This document shows, in pieces, positions 43,081-51,520 of a stretch of 64,000 nucleotides of DNA; position 1 is the stretch's first letter, and every line of letters begins with the position of its first letter. Source of the DNA: Leucobacter sp. CX169 (GTDB taxonomy: Bacteria; Actinomycetota; Actinomycetes; Actinomycetales; Microbacteriaceae); assembly GCF_017161405.1 (NCBI RefSeq), contig NZ_CP071051.1, positions 2,852,001 to 2,916,000 of the forward strand. Direction: 5' to 3'. Position numbers and translations under genes: made by a program. Below the pieces are notes generated by a model. That model had not been told where the DNA came from. It was given only the letters and a program-made list of their open reading frames with translations, and made no database searches.

Positions 43081-44508
43081 GTGCTCGAATTACCAACCAG
43101 CGCCGTCGGGTTGCGCGACGCGCTCCGCACCGGCAGCCTCACCGCCCGAGAGGTCACCGAGCACTTTCTCGGCCGCATCGAGGCCGAAAACCCGAGAATC
43201 GGCGCCTTCGTCAGCGTGAACGCCGACTCCGCACTTGCCGAGGCCGATGCCGCCGACCGCCAAGTTGCCGCCACCCCCGCCAGCGATCGCCCCGGCCTTC
43301 CGTCGCTGCTGGGCATGCCGATTGCGCATAAGGACATCGTCGATGTCGCCGGCGCCCTGACGACACACGGTTCGCGCGCGCTGCCGCACCGCGTGGCAGA
43401 CACCGACTCCCCCATCGCCCAACAACTGCGCGACAGCGGCGCGATCTCACTCGGCAAGACCCAGGTCCCCGAGCTCGGCCTCTCCTCCTACTCCGAGAAC
43501 GACGTCGCGCCGCCCGCGCGCAACCCACTTGACCCCGAACGCACCCCCGGCGGTTCCTCAGGCGGCGCGGCCGCCGCGGTCGCCGCCGGCATGCTGCCCC
43601 TGTCCCCGGGCAGCGACGGGGGCGGATCCGTGCGCATCCCGGCCCTCGCCTGCGGGCTCATCGGCCTCAAGCCCGGGTTCGGCGCCGTGCGCGCGGACAC
43701 GCTCCTCGGCGACACCGACCCGTTTGGGGCCCCGCGCCTGGTCACCTCGGGCCCGCTCGCGCATTCGGCGGCGGACGCGGCGCTGCTCTACGACGCCATG
43801 ACCCGGGTCTCCGGCACGACGAGCGAACCCGCGCTCGAGGCCGTCGTTCGGGCCGAAGACCTCGGGCCCTTGCGCATCGGCGTGAGCCTGCGCTCACCGT
43901 TCGAGTCGGCGATGGATGTTGCCCTCAGCCCCGAGGCACTGTTGGCCCTCGAGTCGGGGATCGCCGCACTGAGCGCTTCCGGGCACCGGGTCGAGGAGGC
44001 CCGCTTCAGCTACGACCCCCGCTACACCGACGCCTTCACGACCGCGTGGACTTCGGCGCTCGCGCTGCTCGATTTCGACGCCGGTGCAGTGGAGCGCTTG
44101 GGCGCACTGGCGCGGTCCTTCCGCGTACGCTCGATCGCGCGCGACCCCGGGCGCATCCGAGAAGCCGGCGCGATCCTGCAGCAATTTGCCGCCGACGCCG
44201 ACGCTCAGTGGGGGAAGTACGACGTCGTCCTCACGCCCGGCCTCGCGTTCCTGCCGCCTCGCATCGGGTCAAACCTCGCGCTCACCCCCGACGAGGATTA
44301 CCGCCAGCAGTGCCTCTTCACCCCCTTCACGTCGATGGTGAACGTGTCGGGATTGCCCGCCATCGCGGTACCGACCATCGAGGTCCCGGCAACGAACTCC
44401 CAGGCCGCCCGCCCGCTCTCGATGGGCGTGCAGCTCATCGCACCCCGCGGCGGCGAGATCCGGCTGTTGCAGCTCGCGGCGCAGATGGAGGCGAGGCTCG
44501 CCCGCTAA
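43081..44508 (+). CDS. Amidase-signature family hydrolase
   Basis: 475 residues. The Ser-cisSer-Lys triad is visible as Lys84 (AHKDIVDV), cis-Ser159 (GGSSGG) and nucleophile Ser183 (DGGGSVRIPA). It cleaves an amide; GatA-like enzymes share this fold but gatB/gatC are not here, so a free-standing amidase is more likely. Start GTG at 43081. Its stop overlaps the last four bases of the converging glycosyltransferase gene. Confidence 0.88.
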   Translation: MLELPTSAVGLRDALRTGSLTAREVTEHFLGRIEAENPRIGAFVSVNADSALAEADAADRQVAATPASDRPGLPSLLGMPIAHKDIVDVAGALTTHGSRALPHRVADTDSPIAQQLRDSGAISLGKTQVPELGLSSYSENDVAPPARNPLDPERTPGGSSGGAAAAVAAGMLPLSPGSDGGGSVRIPALACGLIGLKPGFGAVRADTLLGDTDPFGAPRLVTSGPLAHSAADAALLYDAMTRVSGTTSEPALEAVVRAEDLGPLRIGVSLRSPFESAMDVALSPEALLALESGIAALSASGHRVEEARFSYDPRYTDAFTTAWTSALALLDFDAGAVERLGALARSFRVRSIARDPGRIREAGAILQQFAADADAQWGKYDVVLTPGLAFLPPRIGSNLALTPDEDYRQQCLFTPFTSMVNVSGLPAIAVPTIEVPATNSQAARPLSMGVQLIAPRGGEIRLLQLAAQMEARLAR

Positions 44509-45725
44509 CGGCGGGGCAGGATCCCGGCATACGCCACGAGCAGGCGGTCCGTCGAGGCGGACCAGCTCCGCCGCTCGGCGAACGCTCGCGCGGACTCGCC
44601 CATGCGGATCCAGCCCGCCTCGTCACTCAGCACCTCGCGGATCGCTGCCGCCCAGGTCGCCGGATCGCGCCCTTCGATAAGCAGTCCCGTTTCGCCGTCG
44701 AGGACGGCTTCGCGCAGGCCCCCGGCGTCGGCGGCGGCAATGACCGGGACCCCTGACGCGGCGGCCTCGAGGGCGATCAGCCCGAACGTTTCTGAGTGCG
44801 AGGGCACGAGCACCAGGTCGGCGTGCCGCAGCCGGTCGGCCAGCTCGTCGCGATGCAGGGCCCCGTCGAAGCGGACCGCGCCGTTCAGGCACTCGGCCGC
44901 GGCGTGGAGGCGCGCGGTGTACCCGTCGTCGTCGGGCGGGGGTGCGCCGACGATCCGCAGCACCGGTCGCTCGCGTGACGAAATCGCCGCGACGGCGTCG
45001 ATCGCGAGGTCGAAGCCCTTCAGCGGGTGCAGGCGGCCGGCGACTAAGACCTCAGCGGGTTCGCCGGCGCGCCGGCGCTGCAGGTGGGCGGCGCGCTCGC
45101 CCGCGCCGAGGGGGTGGAAGTCGGCAGCGTCGACGCCGAGGGGCACGACGGCCACTCGCTCGCCGCCCAGGCGCTGGCGCACCGTCGCCGCCTCGGCCTC
45201 GCTCACCGCGATGACGAGGTCGGCGTCGCGCGCCAGCGTCTGCTCACCCACCAGGCGGCCCGGCGACTCGGCCCGCTCACCCGACGCGAGTGGCGTGTCC
45301 GACCCGGCGGCGATGCTGTGGAAGCTCTGCGCGAGCGGGATCCCGAAGCGACGGGCGACGGGCAGCGCCGCGATGCCCGAGAACCAGTGCTCTGCGTGGA
45401 GCAGGTCGAGGGGGAGCCGCCCCAGGAGCGCGGCGAGCGCCGCCGTGAACGCTGGCATCAGAGTCTCGTGCGCACCCTTGTCGAGCAGACGCTGGGGCCC
45501 GGCGTCGAGGTGATGCAGCCGCAGCCCCTCGGCGAGCTGGAGCGAGGCGGGCTGCTCCGCTGCGCTGCGCCGGGTGATGAGCTCAACCTGGTGGCCGCGA
45601 CGCGCGAGCTCACGGGCCTGCGCCAGCACGACGACGTTCATCCCGCCAGCGTCCTTCGTCCCCGGCTCATCAAGCGGCGAGGTGTGCAGCACGACGAAGC
45701 CGATGCGCAGCGGGAGAACAGACAT
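44505..45725 (-). CDS. Family 4 glycosyltransferase (MshA-like)
   Basis: 406 residues, GT-B fold. The N-terminal domain has the Gly-rich GTKDAGGMNVVV loop, and the C-terminal domain has VAGRLHPLKGFDLAID and the EX7E motif SETFGLIALEAAASG. It resembles MshA, which makes the first mycothiol intermediate, and also sucrose-phosphate-type enzymes; assignment to either is open. ATG at 45725. It converges on and overlaps the amidase gene by four bases. Confidence 0.82.
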   Translation of the reverse strand: MSVLPLRIGFVVLHTSPLDEPGTKDAGGMNVVVLAQARELARRGHQVELITRRSAAEQPASLQLAEGLRLHHLDAGPQRLLDKGAHETLMPAFTAALAALLGRLPLDLLHAEHWFSGIAALPVARRFGIPLAQSFHSIAAGSDTPLASGERAESPGRLVGEQTLARDADLVIAVSEAEAATVRQRLGGERVAVVPLGVDAADFHPLGAGERAAHLQRRRAGEPAEVLVAGRLHPLKGFDLAIDAVAAISSRERPVLRIVGAPPPDDDGYTARLHAAAECLNGAVRFDGALHRDELADRLRHADLVLVPSHSETFGLIALEAAASGVPVIAAADAGGLREAVLDGETGLLIEGRDPATWAAAIREVLSDEAGWIRMGESARAFAERRSWSASTDRLLVAYAGILPRR

Positions 45726-45762
45726 GGATCGAACGTATCTCACGATTCGGCACTGACCGGCA

Positions 45763-46953
45763 TTAGGCCCCGCTCCCGATCCCTGCCGCGAGACGGACAA
45801 GCGTCGCCCCGGCGTTGTACCCCGCAACCCCGGCACGCGAGCCGTCGCGGTGCAGGTGTTCAGTGAGCAGCCCTTCTGGCCGGAACGAGGGTTCGAGCTC
45901 GAGCGCAGCGGCGGCGTCCCGCTCACTCCCCTGAGCCGGCCGGATCCCTCGCGCCGCGATGACCGTGCCATACACCTGCAGCGTGAACCCCGAGCGAGGC
46001 AGATAGGCGCCCGGATCTTCCGCTCCCTGCAGATCATGCAGGATGGTGCGCGCGGCGTGCGCGCCCTGCGCTGCGGCGTCGTCCCAGTGGTCGATGCGCA
46101 TCGGCGACCCATCGATCGACAGCACCGCGGCGCTCCCCGCGGCGTAGACCGAGGTGGCGCCTACGACGCGCAACGCCAGGTCCACCCGAATCCCGCCTGC
46201 CGCTTGGGCCCAGTCTGTGGCCGGCACGGTTCCCTGCGCGACGACAAGCACATCGACATCCTCTCGAGTCCCGTCACCCAGCGTCAGCGTCACGGCCCGC
46301 GCACCGCGCCCGGGTTCAACCGCGACGAGGTCGCTGCCAAAGCGTGCGTCGACCCGATCGCGGTGCAGCTCTGCAAGTTGCTCCGCAATACGCCTGCCGA
46401 CCGCGGCCCGAAGCGGCTGGGCGGAACGTCCGAGCAGTAGGACTTGGGAGCCGGCCGCACTGAAGTGGCTGGCGACCTCGGCACCGATGAACCCCGAGCC
46501 GAGGATCGCGATGCGCGTCCGTGCAGGGTCGGGAAGCGCTGCACGCAGGGCCAGTGCGTCAGCCGCGGTGTGGAGCTGGTAGACCCGGCTGCCGCGAGCG
46601 ACCGTTGTCGCCGGGCCGAGGCCGCGCGGCACGCTTCCACTCGCCAGCACGAGCGCGTCGGCGCGAAGCTCGCGGCCGTCGGCGAGCGTCACGCTGCGCC
46701 GAGCCATGTTGAGGCCGACCGCGCGACCGGCGATGAGGTCGACCCCGGCCACAGGATGCAACTGAATCTGCTCGGGGGTCAGTAATCCCGGGAGCACGCC
46801 AGTGTCGACCAGAGTGCGGTTGATCGGCCGATCCGGCTCGGCGTCCAGCACGCGCACGGGTCCGTCGAATCCCTGCGTGCGCAGCTTCGCCGCACACGCG
46901 TGCCCGGCGGCGCCGCCGCCCACGATGAGCACCCCAGTTGCTGAATCTGACAT
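45763..46953 (-). CDS. FAD/NAD(P)-dependent reductase of the copper island
   Basis: 396 residues, ferredoxin-reductase-like: FAD motif VLIVGGGAAGHACAAKL at the N-terminus and NAD motif IAILGSGFIGAEVASHF near 145-161, then the YAAGSAA FAD-closing motif and a C-terminal domain. It diverges from copZ-copA across an interval with two CsoR-type palindromes, so it is probably copper-induced. Its electron acceptor is unknown; no redox-active CXXC is seen. ATG at 46953 behind AGAAGGAG. Confidence 0.83.
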   Translation of the reverse strand: MSDSATGVLIVGGGAAGHACAAKLRTQGFDGPVRVLDAEPDRPINRTLVDTGVLPGLLTPEQIQLHPVAGVDLIAGRAVGLNMARRSVTLADGRELRADALVLASGSVPRGLGPATTVARGSRVYQLHTAADALALRAALPDPARTRIAILGSGFIGAEVASHFSAAGSQVLLLGRSAQPLRAAVGRRIAEQLAELHRDRVDARFGSDLVAVEPGRGARAVTLTLGDGTREDVDVLVVAQGTVPATDWAQAAGGIRVDLALRVVGATSVYAAGSAAVLSIDGSPMRIDHWDDAAAQGAHAARTILHDLQGAEDPGAYLPRSGFTLQVYGTVIAARGIRPAQGSERDAAAALELEPSFRPEGLLTEHLHRDGSRAGVAGYNAGATLVRLAAGIGSGA

Positions 46954-46996
46954 TTTGCTCCTTCTGCATATTGGCTGGCAGTCACCCTTGCCAGGG

Positions 46997-47013
46997 ATAC
47001 CCCCCATGGGTAT
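46997..47013. promoter_or_regulatory. CsoR-type operator 1
   Basis: ATACCC, five bases, GGGTAT. Fits the TACCC-N-GGGTA pattern of CsoR copper-repressor sites. It is the copy nearer the reductase gene. Confidence 0.75.
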
Positions 47014-47028
47014 ATAGTGACTGTAGCA

Positions 47029-47045
47029 ATACCCCACTGGGGTAT
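47029..47045. promoter_or_regulatory. CsoR-type operator 2
   Basis: ATACCCC, ACT, GGGGTAT: perfect 7-3-7 palindrome 44 bases before copZ. With operator 1 it can control both divergent transcripts. Confidence 0.85.
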
Positions 47046-47088
47046 AAACCATCGCCGAAATATCGGCCCACACGCAGGAGGAACCATC

Positions 47089-47301
47089 ATGGCAACCACT
47101 GAATTCCAGGTCACGGGTATGACGTGCGGCCACTGCGAAGGATCAATTCGCAGCGAAGTGAGCCAGATCCCCGGCGTCTCGAACATCGAGGTCAGCGCCG
47201 CCACCGGCCACCTCTCGGTCACCACGACCGGCGATCCCGTCGATACCGCGGCAGTGTTCGCGGCCGTCGAAGAGGCCGGCTACGAGGCCGCTACACGCTA
47301 A
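47089..47301 (+). CDS. copZ: CopZ copper chaperone
   Basis: 70-residue heavy-metal-associated domain with the metal site MTCGHC at 11-16 and a ferredoxin-like fold. It ferries Cu(I) to CopA. ATG at 47089 behind GCAGGAGG. First gene of the copper export operon. Confidence 0.95.
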   Translation: MATTEFQVTGMTCGHCEGSIRSEVSQIPGVSNIEVSAATGHLSVTTTGDPVDTAAVFAAVEEAGYEAATR

Positions 47302-47375
47302 TTGCCCACCCGCCGAGCGAGGCGCCTGGGAACCCCACCCAAGCGCCCCGCGGCACCAGATTGAGGATCCACCCC

Positions 47376-48335
47376 GTGAACACTCCCCTGCGACTCAGCC
47401 TCTATGGGATCGGCCTGGTCGCCGCCTTCGGCGCCGCCTTTGCCCTGTCAGGCGCGTTGACACCCGAGGCGGCCGTTGCCGATCGCGCGGCGGCCACCGA
47501 GGCCGCACACGGGACGGCCACCGAACACGGCGAGACCGCTACCGCAGTGACTGCGACCACCGAGTCCACCCGGGGGGTGACGCTCGCCTCAAATGGGCTG
47601 CAGCTCAGCCCCGTCGCAGCGCCCCACGCGATCGGCGAGGATGGAAAGCTCAGCTTCTCAGTCACGGACGCGAGCGGCGAGCCGATGCTCGAGTACGTCG
47701 AAGAACACGAGAAAGAACTGCACCTGATCGTGGTCCGCTCAGACGGGGCGGAATTCCGGCACGTCCACCCGACGCTTGACACGGCTGGCACCTGGTCGCT
47801 GCCGTGGAGCTGGGACGCCGCCGGCAGTTACCGCGTCTTCGCCGACTTCGTTCCCGCCGGCTCGGAGAACCCCGTCACCCTGACCCGCACGGTAGAGGTG
47901 GCTGGCGAGTTCGCCCCAGCAGACTCCCACGACACCTCACGCGAGGCCAAGGTTTCGGGCTTCGACGTCAGCCTCGAGGGCGACCTCCTCGTGGGGTCTG
48001 CCTCCACGCTGACGCTCTCCGTTTCGCGCGACGGAAAGCCCGTCACCACGATGGAGCCCTACCTCGGCGCGTTCGGCCACTTGGTCGCCCTCCGCGAGGG
48101 AGACCTTGCCTATCTGCACGTGCACCCCGAGGGCGCAGAGCCCACCCCCGGTGAGAATTCCGGCCCCGAGGTCGTCTTCGCGAGCGAAGCTCCCACTGCC
48201 GGCCGGTACTTCCTGTACTTCGACTTCCAGGTCGACGGAAAGGTGTATTCGGCTCCGTTCATCGTCGACGCCGCCCCAGCGGCCGCGGGTGCGAGCGAAC
48301 CGGTCGAAGAGGAAACTCACGACGAGGGTCACTAG
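47376..48335 (+). CDS. Membrane-anchored His-rich protein of the copper operon, unknown function
   Basis: 319 residues. One N-terminal membrane segment (about 6-26), a low-complexity Thr/Ala/Glu stretch, then two beta-rich halves. Each half has a His cluster: HLIVVRSDGAEFRHVHP near 118-134 and FGHLVALREGDLAYLHVHP near 232-250. The paired His strands could bind copper outside the cell. The tail EEETHDEGH adds more possible ligands. Starts with GTG, 74 bases after copZ and just before copA, so a copper role is inferred from position and composition. I cannot assign a named family. Confidence 0.7.
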   Translation: MNTPLRLSLYGIGLVAAFGAAFALSGALTPEAAVADRAAATEAAHGTATEHGETATAVTATTESTRGVTLASNGLQLSPVAAPHAIGEDGKLSFSVTDASGEPMLEYVEEHEKELHLIVVRSDGAEFRHVHPTLDTAGTWSLPWSWDAAGSYRVFADFVPAGSENPVTLTRTVEVAGEFAPADSHDTSREAKVSGFDVSLEGDLLVGSASTLTLSVSRDGKPVTTMEPYLGAFGHLVALREGDLAYLHVHPEGAEPTPGENSGPEVVFASEAPTAGRYFLYFDFQVDGKVYSAPFIVDAAPAAAGASEPVEEETHDEGH

Positions 48336-48386
48336 CAACTCCCGGTCACTTACCCCTGCACTCTTCAGCGACAAGGACACCCACTG

Positions 48387-50702
48387 ATGTCGACGACTCA
48401 GACACCCGATACCCCGACCCACAGCTATGACCTTGAGATCGGCGGCATGACCTGCGCGTCATGTGCGCTGCGCATCGAGAAAAAGCTCAACAAGCTCGAC
48501 GGCGTCGAGGCCTCCGTCAACTATGCAACGGAGAAGGCGAAAATTGTCGCTCCGGAGGGGTTCGATCCGAAATTGCTCATCGCGGAAGTCGAGAAGACCG
48601 GCTATTCGGCCGCCCTGCCCCAGCCGAAGGCGTCCGCAGGAGGCGACGCGGTCGCTACCGATGAGGGCGAGGCTCCAGACACCGAGCTGATCGCACTGCG
48701 CCAGCGCCTGATCGGGTCAATCGTGCTGTCGGTACCCGTCATCTTGATGGCGATGATCCCTGCGCTGCAGTTCGACTACTGGCAGTGGGCCTCACTCACT
48801 CTTGCGGCACCCGTCATCGTCTGGGCCGCATGGCCGTTCCACCGTGCCGCCTGGACGAATCTCAAGCACGGCACCGCGACGATGGACACACTGGTGTCCG
48901 TCGGCACGGGCGCCGCGTTCCTGTGGTCGCTCTACGCACTCTTCCTCGGCACTGCGGGCGAACCCGGCATGACACACGCATTCGAGCTCTCGATCAGCCC
49001 CACGGACGGGGCCGGCAACATCTACCTCGAGGTCGCCGCCGGCGTCACCATGTTCATCCTCGCCGGCCGCTACTTCGAAAAGCGCTCCAAGCGTCAGGCC
49101 GGGGCGGCACTGCGCGCCCTCCTCGAGCTCGGCGCGAAAGATGTCGCGGTGATGCAAGACGGCGGCGAGGTGCGGATCCCGATCGAGCAGCTTGCCGTGG
49201 GCGACGAGTTCATCGTCCGACCCGGGGAGAAGATCGCGACGGACGGCGTCATCGTCTCGGGCATGTCAGCGATTGACGCCTCTATGCTCACCGGCGAGTC
49301 GGTTCCCGTCGAGGCTGGACCGGGCGACGCCGTCACCGGCGCCACCGTCAACGCGAGCGGCCGCATCGTGGTGCGCGCCACCCGCGTCGGCACCGACACG
49401 CAGCTCGCCCAGATGGCACAGCTGGTCGAGGACGCGCAATCAGGCAAGGCCGACGTGCAGCGCCTCGCCGACCGAGTGTCAGGAATCTTTGTCCCGATCG
49501 CGATCGCCATCGCCGTTGTCACCCTCGGCGCCTGGCTCGGCGCCGGGTTCCCCGTCGCCTCGGCATTCACGGCGGCAGTCGCAGTTCTCATCATCGCGTG
49601 CCCCTGCGCCCTCGGCCTCGCGACCCCGACCGCCCTCTTGGTCGGCACCGGTCGCGGCGCGCAGCTCGGCATCCTCATCAAGGGGCCCGAGGTCCTGGAA
49701 TCGACCCGCAAGGTCGACACCATCGTGCTCGACAAGACCGGCACCGTCACGACTGGCAAGATGACGCTGATCGACGCGATCCCCGCCGTGGGAACGTCGC
49801 GCGAGGACCTGCTGCGCCTGGCAGGCGCGATCGAGGACGCCTCGGAGCACCCGATCGCGCAGGCCATCGCCAAGGGCGCCACCGAGGCGCTCGACATCGT
49901 CCTCCCCGCCATCGAAGACTTCCGCAACGTCGAGGGCAAGGGGGTCACGGGCATCGTGGACGGACACGCCGTCCTCGTCGGACGCCAATCGCTGCTCGAC
50001 GACTGGTCGGTTGCGGCCGATCCCGAGCTGCAGGCAGCGAAGGACGCCGCCGAGCAGCAGGGCCGCACCGCCGTACTCGTGGCGTGGGACGGCGAGATCC
50101 GGGGCCTCATCACTGTCGCCGACCGGGTGAAGCCGACGAGCGCCGAGGCGATCCGCCAGTTCCACGCACTCGGCCTCACGCCGATCCTGCTCACCGGCGA
50201 CAATGAGACGGTGGCTCGCCAGATCGCCGCAGAGGTGGGCATCGAGCGCGTCGTTGCCGAGGTGCTGCCGAGTGACAAGGCAGACGTTATTCGGAAGCTG
50301 CAGGCAGAAGGTCGCGTCGTCGCGATGGTGGGCGACGGCGTGAACGATGCCGCAGCTCTCGCCCAGGCCGATCTTGGCCTTGCGATGGGTACGGGCACGG
50401 ACGCCGCCATCGAGGCGTCCGACATCACCCTGGTGCGCGGCGATCTCCGCAGCGCGGCCGACTCGATCCGGCTCTCTCGCCGCACCCTCGGAACCATCAA
50501 GGGAAACCTGTTCTGGGCCTTCGCCTACAACGTTGCCGCGATTCCGCTGGCGGCACTTGGCCTGCTCAACCCCATGCTCGCCGGCGCGGCGATGGCGTTC
50601 TCGAGCGTCTTCGTTGTCGGTAACAGCCTCCGCTTGCGCTCCTTCAAGAGCCACGCGGTGGATTCGCAGTCGTCGAAGACGACAGTCCACGTCGGCGCAT
50701 AG
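48387..50702 (+). CDS. copA: CopA copper-exporting P1B-type ATPase
   Basis: 771 residues: one N-terminal metal-binding domain (GGMTCASC at 19-26), eight membrane helices, the intramembrane CPC at 405-407, phosphorylation Asp449 in DKTGT, HP motif in SEHPIAQA, and [13 protein letters not shown]. The A-domain motif is TGES. It pumps Cu(I) out of the cytoplasm. Third gene of the copper operon. Confidence 0.97.
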   Translation: MSTTQTPDTPTHSYDLEIGGMTCASCALRIEKKLNKLDGVEASVNYATEKAKIVAPEGFDPKLLIAEVEKTGYSAALPQPKASAGGDAVATDEGEAPDTELIALRQRLIGSIVLSVPVILMAMIPALQFDYWQWASLTLAAPVIVWAAWPFHRAAWTNLKHGTATMDTLVSVGTGAAFLWSLYALFLGTAGEPGMTHAFELSISPTDGAGNIYLEVAAGVTMFILAGRYFEKRSKRQAGAALRALLELGAKDVAVMQDGGEVRIPIEQLAVGDEFIVRPGEKIATDGVIVSGMSAIDASMLTGESVPVEAGPGDAVTGATVNASGRIVVRATRVGTDTQLAQMAQLVEDAQSGKADVQRLADRVSGIFVPIAIAIAVVTLGAWLGAGFPVASAFTAAVAVLIIACPCALGLATPTALLVGTGRGAQLGILIKGPEVLESTRKVDTIVLDKTGTVTTGKMTLIDAIPAVGTSREDLLRLAGAIEDASEHPIAQAIAKGATEALDIVLPAIEDFRNVEGKGVTGIVDGHAVLVGRQSLLDDWSVAADPELQAAKDAAEQQGRTAVLVAWDGEIRGLITVADRVKPTSAEAIRQFHALGLTPILLTGDNETVARQIAAEVGIERVVAEVLPSDKADVIRKLQAEGRVVAMVGDGVNDAAALAQADLGLAMGTGTDAAIEASDITLVRGDLRSAADSIRLSRRTLGTIKGNLFWAFAYNVAAIPLAALGLLNPMLAGAAMAFSSVFVVGNSLRLRSFKSHAVDSQSSKTTVHVGA

Positions 50703-50731
50703 CCGCATCGACACCCACGAAAGGAATCACC

Positions 50732-50944
50732 ATGTGCGAGGCACACAACCACGCGTCCACCACCGAGGCCGAGGTCTCAGACACCGCCGAATGTCCCGTG
50801 ATGCGCGGGAACTTCGTGAACAAGGAGGAAGCGGTCGCGCAGAATCTCTTCCGCGACTACCAGGGTGAGCGCTACTACCTGTGCTGCGCCGCCTGCGGCC
50901 CGCTCTTTGATGCAGACCCCGAGAAGTACCTGGCCAAGGCGTAA
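50732..50944 (+). CDS. Small YHS-like metal-binding protein
   Basis: 70 residues. A Cys/His-rich start (MCEAHNHAS) precedes a YHS-like core: CPVMRGNFVNKEEA, then YYLCCAACGPLFDADPEKYL. YHS domains near copper ATPases probably bind metal. Last gene of the operon, 29 bases after copA and just ahead of the strong terminator. Confidence 0.78.
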   Translation: MCEAHNHASTTEAEVSDTAECPVMRGNFVNKEEAVAQNLFRDYQGERYYLCCAACGPLFDADPEKYLAKA

Positions 50945-50955
50945 GTATCGGCAAA

Positions 50956-51001
50956 AAATGAGGTCGGCCCCGGAGTGTGCGCTCCGGGGCCGACCTCATT
51001 T
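50956..51001. terminator. Bidirectional terminator, copper operon / cupin
   Basis: Perfect 20-base stem with a six-base loop (50956-50975 with 50982-51001), A run on one side and T run on the other. It separates the copper operon from the converging cupin gene. Confidence 0.95.
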
Positions 51002-51022
51002 CCGCATGCCTGCGCGTGAGGT

Positions 51023-51397
51023 CTATTCTGCGTGAGCCGCGAGCGCCGCGAACGGGATGGTGACCCAACTCTTGCGCAGCGTCTCATGGACCTCCCACGA
51101 ACCGGTCCAGCCCTCGGGCGTCACGAACAGCGACCCAGGGCCGACCTCGAAGGTCGTGCCGTCGGGCTCGGTGATCGTCGCCCGGCCCATCACGATCTGG
51201 CACATCTCGTGGTAACGCGGCCGCGTGCTGGCGAACGTTCCGGGAGTGACCTCCCAGACGCCCGACCGGATTCCCTCGGGCGACTCCCACACGGTCCGCG
51301 ACGATTCGGTCTGCCCGGCAATCTCGGCGGTCGCCTTTGCCGTGTGCTCGCCAGCCTCGCAGGTCGTCACATCGTTGATCACAATCGCCTTGGTCAT
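51023..51397 (-). CDS. Cupin-domain protein (DUF861/Cupin_3 type)
   Basis: 124 residues, single cupin barrel. It has SGVWEVTPGTFASTRPRYHEMCQIVMGRATI followed by GPGSLFVTPEGWTGSWEVHETLRK, typical of the (S)-ureidoglycine aminohydrolase-like Cupin_3 group. The catalytic role is unknown; these often lie beside amine-oxidation genes. ATG behind AAAGGAG. Its promoter contains the GntR-type box (51485-51496), so it probably belongs to the regulon of the GntR gene 1.3 kb away. Confidence 0.8.
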   Translation of the reverse strand: MTKAIVINDVTTCEAGEHTAKATAEIAGQTESSRTVWESPEGIRSGVWEVTPGTFASTRPRYHEMCQIVMGRATITEPDGTTFEVGPGSLFVTPEGWTGSWEVHETLRKSWVTIPFAALAAHAE

Positions 51398-51484
51398 ACG
51401 CTCTGTCTCCTTTGAATTCGCACGGCACCGTCGCCGAGCGTGGCGGAACTCCGCCCGATTCAATGATCCCAACACGATTGAAGG

Positions 51485-51496
51485 ATTGTCAACAAT
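51485..51496. promoter_or_regulatory. GntR-type box upstream of cupin and CDF genes
   Basis: ATTGTCAACAAT. On the minus strand it contains TTGACA, a suitable -35 for the cupin gene with a GATCAT-like -10 18 bases on. The same palindrome core occurs at 52654 and 63580. Confidence 0.7.
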
Positions 51497-51508
51497 TTAC
51501 AATCCTGT

Positions 51509-51514
51509 TATCGT
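51509..51514 (+). promoter_or_regulatory. -10 hexamer for leaderless CDF mRNA
   Basis: TATCGT, six bases, then ATG at 51521. Confidence 0.45.
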
Positions 51515-51520
51515 GGGCAC

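Noticed and set aside
43081-44508. gatA of the Glu-tRNA(Gln) amidotransferase
   Set aside because: The amidase triad is shared, but gatC and gatB are not adjacent and the sequence lacks the GatA-specific pattern I would expect.
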